A DNA stretch of 64,000 nt from NCBI GenBank assembly GCA_951804985.1, contig OX638134.1, positions 76,239,679 through 76,303,678 on the forward strand. The letters run 5' to 3'. Made by a program: the position numbers and the translations under genes. This DNA comes from Dryomyza anilis. Its lineage: Eukaryota; Arthropoda; Insecta; Diptera; Dryomyzidae. Below are positions 49,530-60,693 of this stretch, one piece after another. Under the pieces are notes generated by a model, which saw only the letters and a program-made list of their open reading frames with translations, had not been told where the DNA came from and made no database searches. How positions within the stretch are numbered: position 1 is the first letter of the stretch; each line of letters opens with the position of its first letter.

Positions 49530-49830
49530 AACACGTTGTAAATCAACTGCTTGGCGCGTTGGCGCTTTTGACGTAATGCGCCCCATAAAGCGTGGCGCAT
49601 AATTTCAACCATGAATAATACGTCGTGGATGCACTACCGCATTTCGATTCGTCGTCGTCCCCATTATCATTGCCATCATCATCGTAGTTTAGGAGCGGCC
49701 GGCCGGCAGGCAGCGAAGTGGGCGTTGGGTGGATCATCATCTTGCAGGCGGTCGCACGTGTCAACGGTCTGAAAATTACGCAAATTCGTCAAACATGCGC
49801 AGTGTTTGTACGTAATCGGTAATGGTAGAG
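49530..49830. promoter_or_regulatory. GC-rich island in AT-rich DNA
   Basis: Strikingly GC-rich for this region, with TTGGCGCGTTGGCGC, TGCGCC...GGCGCA inverted words, GGAGCGGCCGGCCGG, and ACATGCGCAGTG near the right edge. Open frames are short and none looks like protein. Most likely a cis-regulatory element or a promoter region; direction is unknown. The A-rich stretch just left (49385-49445) is low complexity. Confidence 0.4.
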
Positions 49831-51829
49831 TTGCCAGATTGACACAAATTTAAATCATTGAGAAATTTAATACGATAATTTATTATAAAATTCAAGGGTT
49901 TTAAAGACTATGACTAATACATAGTTTTTTTTACGTTATGAACAAAAATTATCTTCGAAATATCAGCCACGTTTTCAGTCACTTTTTAGAAAAAAATATA
50001 GTATATTACAAGAGTAGTTTACCTAGAAATGTCATGTCATTTTTCTCGAAATTGTCAAGAGAAATTTTAATATAAAATGAAATATTTATATTAATTTTTA
50101 AGGTAACTGGAAATAACCCTAGTTCAAATTTTTAAGGTAACTGGAAATAAGCCTTGTTCAAATTATTCGCTATTTTCTCTATTTGGACATGGTCACGACC
50201 GGATTATGTTTATCATGTAATTGATCGGGCTAGAACAAGACAGAATTACAATGATCAAAAATTGCTTTTAAAGTTATTTTTAGTAATTTGTAAAATATTT
50301 AATTTATTCTGAAAATTTCATAAAAAAACTTAGAAAAGAAAAAATCATCAATACTACGAATTTCGTTCATTAATATGTAGATTTTTTGTTGAAATAAAAT
50401 ATTTTCTGTGTATTGCAATAAATACCTGAAGGCAACCCTTTGCCTGAGACTATAAAATAAATGTGGGACAGCTTTACGGATTCACTATAAACCAACAAAC
50501 GACAAAAAGCCTTTCGCACTATAATACGTACTTGTTAAACATGACTATTAGATGTTGGTGTGAAAGAGACAAAGGTAGGGGGGATATTAGAAAAAGTATT
50601 ATCGAAAACATAGAGAATGGGTTCTATAAATAAAATTCATTCATTCTGTTAAGTACAAGAATTTATTTGTAAAATTGCATTGCAAACATATAGAAATTTT
50701 GTTTTTCTAATGAAATAAATTACTGCGGAAATGTAGGTATTTGTTTGCAGTGGAATTTATAAAATAAAAGATAAAATTTATGAAAAAATACTAAGAATAA
50801 AGTCAATAGGGAAGCATTTCGAAGCTATGTGTCATTATGTTTGATATGCTATATTTTCAAAGAATTTTTGCAGTAAAAACATATTAAAATTACAGTATTT
50901 TTAAATTTTATGAAAATGGAAAAGTTACTTACGGATAACGATATACAAAAATAAAATTTAGTAATAGTTATTTAAATGATAAATTACATTAATATAATGA
51001 ACGATCGTTCAATGATAAAATTAAAGCATAATTTTGAACAAATTTATAATATTTTTCAATGGTTTTCTATAAACAATGAACAGTTTGTACATATAACAAA
51101 TGTGTTCATTAAATTAACAATTTATCAAAGCACAGACGTTCATCACAATGATCAAATAAGCTTTTTCTGTAACATCGATAGAATCTATGGAATAAATACT
51201 ACAATTACTTTTATTTAATACAATATTTAATAATATCTACAACATGCTATAATTTTAATTTAAGTCCAACACTATTTTATCTGCGATGAACGCATCCGAC
51301 CCCAATTAAATAATTACTTCCAGCAATTAAATAATCATAGCAATTTCAAGTGTATAAAATTTATCTACACATTTATTTCGCATATATTGCAAAAATAGAT
51401 TTAAATACAAACTAACAAAAGCATTTACAGCATGCTGCGTGTAATTTGTGCCCACGTGAAATTCTATTTTAGAAATGCTGCCTACTACACATTAGTAACT
51501 TTTATATTGAAGTCTATAAAAAATTATGTTTGCCACAATTTAAGTACTTAAAAAAAATAATAGACAAATTTTCATTTCAACTTAAAAACTCAGAAATAGT
51601 TATATATTTGCTGAACGATTAAGGCAATATTGATATCAATTAATAATAACTTTTAAATCGTTTGAATAGAAATATTTTCTTTAACTAAATAATAATAATA
51701 ATAATTTTAAAAAATAAAAAAAATATATACCTATTTTTTATATTGATTTGCATACTCAGTTTTTGCTTCCTACATTTCGTTTTTATTAAAATTGCTATCG
51801 AAATTTGAGGAATCTATTTTCTGAGTGTA
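49831..51829. other. AT-rich sequence with no recognised gene
   Basis: Only a short direct repeat of about 38 bp (AAGGTAACTGGAAATAA at 50101 and about 50138) stands out. No domain-bearing ORF or terminal repeats were seen. Confidence 0.5.
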
Positions 51830-52049
51830 CACCCAGAAAAAAATTCCCTCAAATCCCATTAAAACTGGTCAATAGGACAATTATTGATTTAATAGTATAC
51901 AAAAATTAAATCTTTTCATATAAGCTCAATGGCAATGTCATGGTATTTTATAGTATTTAATGATATTTTCCGATTAAAATAATAATTTATCCTATTGCCT
52001 ATTTTTAATAGTAAAAAACTATTATTTATATAGTATTTTTTTCTGGGTG
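51830..52049. mobile_element. MITE family M, copy 3
   Basis: 220 bp, ends CACCCAGAAAAAAAT to TTTTTTTCTGGGTG, TA on both sides (51828-51829, 52050-52051). Very similar to 27816-28035 and 29236-29461. Confidence 0.9.
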
Positions 52050-52177
52050 TACCTATATGAAAAACATGATCTGGCATATCTTCTACCAGGGATAACTGAT
52101 GGAAAGTAAATAATTAAATAATCAGTTCCTGATCAATGACCTAGAATAATGTTTGTATATTGTTTTATAACTATATA

Positions 52178-52433
52178 TCGTCGTTGTAGAACTAATAGTC
52201 ACCAAATACATTTTTATGAAAATCTTAAATTTCAACATGGTCGGTAATTGTTACAAAAAGTAATTGATACATTTTTAAAGTTGAAACGCCAATTGATAGA
52301 TACACATTTTCTTATCATTTGGTACAAATATTGAGCTCATCAATCAAAAATTGAAAGATATATAAAGATTTCTGTAAATGAACAATTGGCAATTTAAAAT
52401 TGTAGTTGGTGTCTTTTAGTTCTACAACGACGA
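52178..52433. mobile_element. TA-flanked MITE (TCGTCGTTGTAGAAC ends)
   Basis: 256 bp with ends TCGTCGTTGTAGAACTAATA and (other strand) TCGTCGTTGTAGAACTAAAA, about 30 bp of inverted repeat, TA on both sides. No ORF. Bases 52434-52963 are AT-rich. Confidence 0.75.
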
Positions 52434-52995
52434 TATGTACAACCATTTTATAAAGAGTTTGCAAAATGTTACTTTAAAAAAATGTCACCATGAAATTTAA
52501 AAACATCAATATCTAACAAACAATTATCAATATATAACATGATAATATTGTTATCTATATATAATGTGTATTGTCACAAAGATAAGACTATTATGAATAA
52601 CATAATTATTTTCTACAAAACAAAGATATTAATACTATAAGCCATATAGTTAAATCCCAACAAATCTTTTTTACGATAAGTTTTAATTTTGATAAACAAA
52701 TATTTCGAAATAGTGCTGGAAGTTTTAGGAAATAGTGGTATTTTTGGTATTTTTTTTTTTAGTATTTTTAAAAATATAAATCAATTTTATATAACGTTTA
52801 CGATACTGCAAACCGCTTAAGTACATCTGAAAATTACGTATAATTTTGTCTTATAATCCGGTTTTAAATGATATGTTGATCCGATAAATTAGATATTTGC
52901 CATTATAAGTTATGACATACTTAATTTTGAATGAGAATTAAGAATTAAGACTCAAAACAGTCTATATTCTTGTGTAAAATTAATTTTAGGCGTTA

Positions 52996-53424
52996 CCCTA
53001 GTAGAAATTTGCCTGATGCGCCATCGGGAAATGATCGGGTTTTCGTTGGGTAAGCCCTATTAGAGAAAATATGATCATTGCCTTTGCATGCCCTTATCAT
53101 TCTTACCATAGCAGGGTTTAGATTATCTAAACAGTCAATGTTCCCGATCATAACTACATTATTTGTTCCTCATAATGAAATTAGCATCAGACAATGATCG
53201 AGATTTAATGAGAGAAACCCTATTATGATCGGTCTCTGACAAGGCAATTGTCGGGTAAATAATAAAATGGGGAATTGCCCGATCAGTACATGATCATGGC
53301 CTAATGTCAGTACATGATCAGGACACTGCGTTACAAGGACATTATGGGCCTCGTCATATCCCGATCATCTCAAATAATGACGTGATCCTTCATGAGCATG
53401 GCCCTACCAACATTTCTACTAGGG
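52996..53424. mobile_element. MITE family G, copy 2, between 32-bp direct repeats
   Basis: Ends CCCTAGTAGAAATTTGCC and (other strand) CCCTAGTAGAAATGTTGG, interior rich in GATCGGG and ATGATC words. An identical 32-bp sequence lies directly on each side (52964-52995 and 53425-53456), much longer than a normal target duplication. Bases 53457-54490 are AT-rich with no other feature. Confidence 0.7.
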
Positions 53425-54493
53425 ATATTCTTGTGTAAAATTAATTTTAGGCGTTATTCCTGTATCATCAACGATAAAGCGAATAAAATCGATATACCTT
53501 ATTTTCAAACGCATTTAAATCGTTTTGAATTTATCGATTTCAAATCCGTAGCTTTAGTTTAAACGTTTTTTTAAAAACTTTACTAAATCAATAAAATAGA
53601 CAATAAAGAGCTACATTTTTTCCTACGTAAATAATTAAGATGTTGAGCTGGCAGACTTTTGTTTTGACCTCATTTTAAACCTAGGCAACCCTACTTTCTT
53701 TCTTTGTACAAATGCCGCCATATAATTTTTTGCAAATAGTAGAAATAGAAAAAATGGCAAGAAAATAAAATTTTGACGTCACGCATAGATATTGGAAGCG
53801 TGCAAAGATCATAAAATAAAATACTTATGAATTATATATGAGTTGATTATAAACAAAAAGCGAAAGATATGAAGTAAAATAAAAAGAATATAAAGCAAAG
53901 AAATACATAATAGAGAAAAAGAAAATACAAAAAAAAAATAGAAAACAAAAAACAATGAAATTCAAGTAACCGTTTAAAATATATACAATATGGTGTCACA
54001 TTAAAACCGAAATGTCAACCGAAACCAAATACAAATAAATCTGTAATTTTTGCCACCATGTCTTCTGAAAAGCTGATGAAATTTTAAGTTTCATTTACAA
54101 ATGCAACACAAAATGAAGTTGTGGTTTTTTTTTTTATACTTATCTTTAAATTTATTTTTAGCAACACATTAAATGATATTGTTGACATAAAATAGTTCTC
54201 CCCCATTCATTAACACGAACACGTCGCGACGTTGTCTACGTTTAGAGTTCTTGGAAAAAGAAAACGTAGCATGTTTAACCGACGTCATAGTTCAAATAAT
54301 TACATTATGTGTTTTAAAGAATTTTGATAAAATTCCATTCACGAAAAAAATATAACAAAATATGAAATGACATTGGCAATTTTATGTTTAGTGAGTAATG
54401 TGAAGGTTTTTAAAAAATATTATCTTTGTTGTTTAAAATTTTTATTAAAAATTGTTACTCGAAAATTTTATTAAAAAAAAAATGTATAGCATA

Positions 54494-55499
54494 CACTCAA
54501 AATAAAATCTGCCTAAAATACACGAAATCGTTTGTGTATTTTACAAAAAATTTCGTGGAATTTATCCACGAAATATTTCGTAAAATATACTTTCGTAAAT
54601 TTATGATAAAATATACCGATATTAATTGTTTATTTTACGAAACTATTCGTAGATTTTATCTACGAAAGCCATTCGTACATAATACGAAAGATTCGTATTT
54701 TATTGAATATTTGTGTACCTTTTTACGAATATATTCGTACATTTTACGAAAGTATTCGTAGTTTTGACGATAGCATTCGTACATTTATTAAATATGTACA
54801 TGAAACATTTTACGAATCTTTCGTAAAATACACGAATATCTTGTTAAAAAAAAACTGACGATGAAAATGACGATTCATAAAAATATGAAAAATATGATAT
54901 ATGATACTTTTGAACTTTGGACACAAACAGAACTAACACAGAACACATTTTAAAACTTATTGAAATACCAATTAAATAAAATATTTTGTTTAAAAAAACT
55001 CTCGATAAAAATGACGATTTATTCATAAAAATTTGAAACATGATGCACTTATTTGATACTTTTTTGTGTATTTTATAGCTAAAAGGCAGTTCCAAGTTGC
55101 TATTTGACTTAACTGATTTCTGTTTTTACTATTGATTCGTAAAAAATACGAATATTTCGTAAAATGCTACATATAACCTCAAAATTTACGAAAATTTGGT
55201 AATTTATTCGTAAAATGTAAAGCTCATTCGTAAAATATGTTATTCTTTCGTAAAAAAATTGTAATAGGAAATAATATAACGAAAATTTCTTAATTTAAAC
55301 GAAATATTCGTAATTTTGTTGTTGTTTTAATTTTACAAATATCGATTCGTAATATATACGAATCGTTTGTAAAAAATAATTTGGGAAAAAATTTGAAATT
55401 ACAAATGTTTTGTGTATTTTACGAATTATTCCTGTATTTTACGAAATTAAAAATTACGAAAAAATATTTCATAAAATGTCATAGAAATTATTTTAAGTG
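54494..55499. mobile_element. Element made of TTCGTAAAATTTTACGAA-like repeats
   Basis: Ends CACTCAAAATAAAATC and (other strand) CACTTAAAATAATTTC; left flank TA, right flank TG. Inside, dozens of CGTAAA/TTTACGA words in both orientations form many small palindromes. A central part (about 54855-55080) carries a direct repeat (AAAATGACGATT..CATAAAAAT at 54863 and 55009). It has no transposase ORF. Bases 55500-56540 are AT-rich. Confidence 0.6.
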
Positions 55500-56540
55500 T
55501 GCACTGTAGTCGTTTTAACAAAACAGTTGTCAGACATTTTGTCAATATTCACAACAGCGACCACAGCTGTTAACAAAAATATAAAAAATATATAATAAAA
55601 AAACAAAATTTGGGTCTTTGTTGAATTTTTCAATAATGCAATGAATCTTTTGAAAATAATATAAAATATATTATAAAATATATTTTTTTATAAATAAAGA
55701 AAATATAAAAAAAATATATAATAATTGACCTAATTAGGGTACAATGATCAGTAATACATATTTTAATGAATTACAATTAATACTGATATAAAATGCATTT
55801 CCATACAAACTATTTTGTTGAAGACTTCCATAAATACCACTGAGTTTATATTACACCGTACGACAAAATTATATTTTAAGTACACTAAAAAAAAAAATAT
55901 ACACGTTTTTCTCACTTTTTTTTTGTTGATTAATTCGATTTTTTCATGTGTGCAAAATACTTTTGGACGGTGTTATAAGTCCTTAAAAATAATATAAATT
56001 TAATGAATTTAATTTTCAAATTTAAACTTTTTTTAATTTACTCTTCCGACAATACACTATTGCTTGAATTAGAAACATTGTTGTTAATTACGTTTCAATA
56101 CCATTTCTAATCATTTTGGCAACAGACATTTTTCAAGAAAAACAAAAAATAACTACGAGGGCGCCGGTTGTACATGATCGCACAACCATTTGATATGCAT
56201 CATAATGTCTAAAATTAGCAGCAGAACGAACTAAATGCACAATTTTGTCTGCATTGCCAAGGTATTTCCCTGTTTTACACAAAGATTCTGATCATCTACG
56301 TAAAAACTTGAAAGGCAAATTATATTTATTTTTAAATATATTTTTTCTTTTTAAATTACAACATTATTTTTAGGTAGAAATGTCAATATTTATGATAATT
56401 AATTATAATAAATTACGATTTAAATTTTATTGTAGATTTCTTTTGGGAATAAATCTAAGAAATACGGAAACGTATGTAATAAAATGTACATAAAATTGTT
56501 TCTTTTGCAATAATTACTTACATTTTAAACAAATACTACA

Positions 56541-56640
56541 TTGGAAATAATTATATTTGAAATAATTACATTTGAAATAATTACATTTGTAATAAGTTCA
56601 TGTGAAATAATTACATTTGAAATAATTATACAACACGATT
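56541..56640 (+). repeat. Short tandem GAAATAATTACATTT repeats
   Basis: About six copies of a 14-15-bp GAAATAATTACATTT-like unit with small variations. Confidence 0.7.
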
Positions 56641-56810
56641 TTCGCATTAAGCATTTCATAAGGTTGCTTTTCGAAATTAGGATCTTTTTTTTTAGTCACT
56701 TTTCAAAATCAAATAATTACAGCACATTAAACAATAATTTTAAAAACCTTTAAACACAATTTTTGCCTAATTGTCATGTCGAATTTTGATATTAAAAATA
56801 ATTCCAATAA

Positions 56811-58950
56811 CACTACTCAACAGAATATTTTCTATGCGCAGCCCATATATAATTCGCGGTTGCATATTTTAACTGTATATTCTTGTTATATTTTAAAAAT
56901 TAGAACCGACGGACAAAATTTAGTAATTTCGTTAGTTACTTTGAATTATGCTCTGGGTAATCCTAAATCATTTTTCCTATTTAAATTTATATCATAAGTT
57001 AAAAAAAAAAATTATCCAAAAATATTATAAAAAATCAATTATTTCGAGTTTAGATTTAAATATCTTAAAATCATATCAGAATATTTGCGTTCTTTAATAT
57101 ATTAAAATTAGTCTTTAGAATGAAAAGAAAAATTGCGTTTAAAGTATTTTGGAGTACTTAACCCATACATAATGTCAATATAATTCGCGGTTGCTTATTT
57201 TAACTCTATACTATGTTTTATTTTAAATATTAGAAACGATGGACAAAAGTTAGTAATTTCGTTATTTCCTTTGAACTATGCTTTGGGTAATCCTAAATCA
57301 TTTTCTTATTTAAATTTGTATCATAAAAGGGATCCGTACGAACTATCGAAAAAAAAATGTCCAAACCTTAAAATGTCGAAATTATAAAAGCCTTAGAACG
57401 CCGAAACAATATTTGGCCGAATCACAAAATGTCGAAAAATATTTTAAAGCTAGAAAATGTCGACAAATTTTATAAACTATAAATACAAAAACTTTTTTTT
57501 TAATAGGATCAAAAAATGTCGAAAATTAAAATGCCGAAATATCAAAATGTTGAAATACAAATTTCAAATCCTATATGAGTAAGTCCACAACAAATCTCGT
57601 AGGATTTTGGCAACTGATAAAGGGTATCGGGATCTGCATTCACCATTTTTTTCCGACCACTATTTCCAAAGATATCACTTTTTCCAGAGATACAGTCCAA
57701 AGTTAAAAAAAAAATTGCCAATGATAACTTTTGTATGGTGGTTCCTATTGAAATGTCTCTTGATGCTAGAAACTTTGATAAGGTTTCGTTTTAAAACTAA
57801 TAAAACAATCTTTTGGAAAATTCTTCTTAACATGAACATATGACCAATGGTCGTTATCCTTGAACTTCGAATTGCATTTCCTTAAAAAAAAGTATTTAAA
57901 AAAAAATCGAAAATTTTGTTGATTTTTTATAAGTGTTGAAGCTAAATTCCAAGATGGTATTTTGAAGGCAGTATATTTAAAAATCTCCGCATGAATCCTA
58001 GATTAGCTAAAAATCAGAATTCGTTCTTTTTTAATATCTTTATCTTCGAGTTTTTTCGACATTTTTCATCATTTTTTCGGCAAAAAATGATTTCGTCATA
58101 TTAAATTTCGACATTTTTAGTTTTCGACATTTTGTTTTTCAACATTTTAGTTTTCAACATTTTTCTTTTTCGACATTTTGGTTTTCGACCTTTTTGTTTT
58201 CGACATTTTCAGGTTTCGGCATTTTTATTTTCTACATTTTTGTCTTCGTTATTTTTTGTTTCGATATTTTAAATTTCGACTTATCGTACCAGACCCTCAT
58301 AAAATCTAAAAAAAAGAATCCAAAAATATTGTAAAAAATCAAATATTTCGAGTTTAGATTCAAATATCATAAAATTATATGAGAATATTTGCGTTCATTA
58401 ATATATTAAAATTAGTCTTTAGAATGAAAAGAAAAATTGCGTTTAAAGTTTTGTAATACACTGATTTTTTTTATTCTAAGAAGTGATAATAAGGGACTAA
58501 AATTACACTAATTGTACGCTAAAATATATACGTAACCGGAAAAACTGAGCAATTTAAATCCGTAATTAGTAATTTTGCTCTGGGTAATCCAAAATCAGTT
58601 TTTTTATTTAAATTTTTATCATAAACGCTAAAAAAATACTTCAAAAATAGTCTAAAATATCAAAATTTTCGATTTAGTGAATTATTTAGTAATTATTCAT
58701 GAATTATTAAAATTAGTCTTAAGAATGAACACAAAAATTGCATTTAAAGTATTTTTGAAAAGTGTTGTAAAAAGCTTTTTTTTTATTCTAAGAAGTGGCT
58801 GAAAAGGAACTAAAAGTTCAATAGAAATTTTCTTAAATCCGAGAAAAAAACGGAAAAAAATTGAGTGTGCAGTTTAAATCAGCACCCGTCAATTATATAG
58901 AAATTATGTATGAGTTGACATAAAAATTTGTTGTTCCCGATTAGTAGAGT
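56811..58950. mobile_element. Decayed inverted-repeat element with three internal repeats
   Basis: The left end CACTACTCAACAG and the right end share weak inverted similarity with the element at 41678. It holds three direct copies of a block of 200-300 bp (marked by TATGCTCTGGGTAATCC and ATTAGTCTTTAGAATGAA): about 56920-57160, about 57240-57320 continued at 58305-58450, and about 58565-58765. The second copy is split by the element at 57329. Exact ends are uncertain. Confidence 0.45.
57329..58296. mobile_element. Non-autonomous DNA element with 8-bp duplication TCATAAAA
   Basis: Ends GGGATCCGTACGAACTATCG and (other strand) GGGTCTGGTACGATAAGTCG. A perfect 8-bp TCATAAAA lies at 57321-57328 and 58297-58304. 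Sub-terminal parts consist of AAAATGTCGAAA (left) and TTTCGACATTTT (right) short repeats, so the two sides are inverted tandem arrays. It has no transposase. Superfamily is uncertain: 8-bp duplications occur in hAT, P and Merlin groups, and GG ends would suit the last. Confidence 0.75.
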
Positions 58951-59118
58951 AATTAAATTAGTGTTCAAGCCAAAATAAAATGTTTTTGGTGACCATTTTG
59001 TTGTTGTTTGTTTTTAAATTGTTGTTGTTTTTTTCGACCTAAAATAGAGTTATTGGAAAAAAATTTAACTTACGAAGAAAAATAATATGATTTAATGTTA
59101 TAGATCCCATTTTTGGTA

Positions 59119-59300
59119 ATGCTCGAATCACACGATTGAATAAACAGTAAACTTTTGAATCAATTTTCAAACAATTTAAATATCAATCGTGTGATTGCCT
59201 AATTTTCCATACAAAAATTGGGCAATCACACGATTGATATTAAAATTATTTGAAAATTGATTCAAAAGTTGACTGTTTATTCAATCGTGTGCTTCGAACT
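59119..59300. mobile_element. Palindromic MITE family P, short copy 2
   Basis: 182 bp, same layout as 47185-47366, TA on both sides (59117-59118, 59301-59302), with ends ATGCTCGAATCACACGATTG and (other strand) AGTTCGAAGCACACGATTGA. Bases 59301-60450 are AT-rich, with only a small palindrome AGTGTACACTGTACAGTGT near 59930. Confidence 0.85.
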
Positions 59301-60593
59301 TATGGCTTGAAAATTTCTGATAAATATGTAACATTTTTAAAAATATTAGCTTGAGTGAAAAAAACATTTTATTTTTTTAAAATTCTAAATAATTAAAATG
59401 CTTACGATAATAATATATATAAAGAATTTCAATACAAATTTATGCTATGTATGAAACTAATAATGCCGTCCAGAAATACATAGTTCATATTTAAGTAAAG
59501 ATCCGTTCGCACGCTACTCATATGAACTGTAATTTCTGTCTGTAAAAAATCGAAATACATACAAAAAAATAAATAAATACAAGAAAATATAAATTTGAGA
59601 CTGCAATAAAACAAACAAAAATAAAACCAAAATAAAATTGAAAAAGTAATAAAATTGAAAAAAAAAGAAATAAAATAAAAAAAAAATATTGAAAAAAGCG
59701 CCTAAAATAAAATGAAAAATACGCAGATTGCAAACACGTGTTTGCACAAAAAGCATTAGAAAAAGAAAAATCGCAATTTTTCGAAAATGGGTACAAGATA
59801 CATTCGTAAAAATGCAAAGAGCTGAAAGCAGATACTTGCTATATATAAAGAGACTAATGACTGGGGTGGTGTTTTTCGTATAATCTTCGAAGGGAAGGAT
59901 GCAAAATTTGAAGAGGTTTTTTAAGAGTGTACACTGTACAGTGTAAGAGTGTTCGAGTGATTTGTGCTAAAATAAGAAAAAGAGACATTTTCGAATGTGC
60001 GAAAGAGCACTCACTATACAAAAATCACGTGGTTACAAAGCATATAGGAATTTAGAACATTTCCCCATTGAAAGAAGGCGCCAAATAATGATTTATAGCA
60101 TATTCTAATGAAAGAAATTCTGCGTATAGTGACCATCTATTTAGACATTTTGATTGTTTATATAAAATGAAAACTATATCATTAATTTTGGTATCTCGAA
60201 CGGAGTACCCTTGTCTGTCTATTTGCTTTTGCATGTTTGTCACACACATGTTTTGATACTTAAAATATCCCACATTATCAATGGAGTGTCTGTCAAATTG
60301 TGTAGACTAAGCGACAAATATTGATTCACATGGTATGCGGTCGGTCGTGTCGTACTTTGAACCATGAAATGCTATCCGGTATTGAAAGTTTTACGATAAT
60401 TTAAACAATTGGCAAACAATTAAAATGTTTTAATATAAATCAATCAGTCTGTTAATTGGCGCCAAAAATAAAAGAAAAATGCCAAAAATGTGTGGTTTAA
60501 AAATAGTGTTTTTTTTTCTCTTTAAATTACTTTGTTGCATGAGAACAAAAAACGAACGTATTTCATCATCACGCACATTTGTTTTATTTTTAA

Positions 60594-60693
60594 TTTTTAT
60601 TTTAAAATCTGTACGTGAAAATTATGCTGATGCAATCGTTTTGCCAATTTCTGAAGACATCAAACACGCATAGCTGCTCTTCATGGTCTGCAG
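60594..60693 (-). pseudogene. C-terminal half of a split minus-strand reading frame
   Basis: Together with 63137-63256 it forms one open frame once the element at 60694-63136 and one 8-bp duplicate are removed. This half encodes HEEQLCVFDVFRNWQNDCIS and ends at a TAA near 60601. See the other half for context. No family was assigned. Confidence 0.35.
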
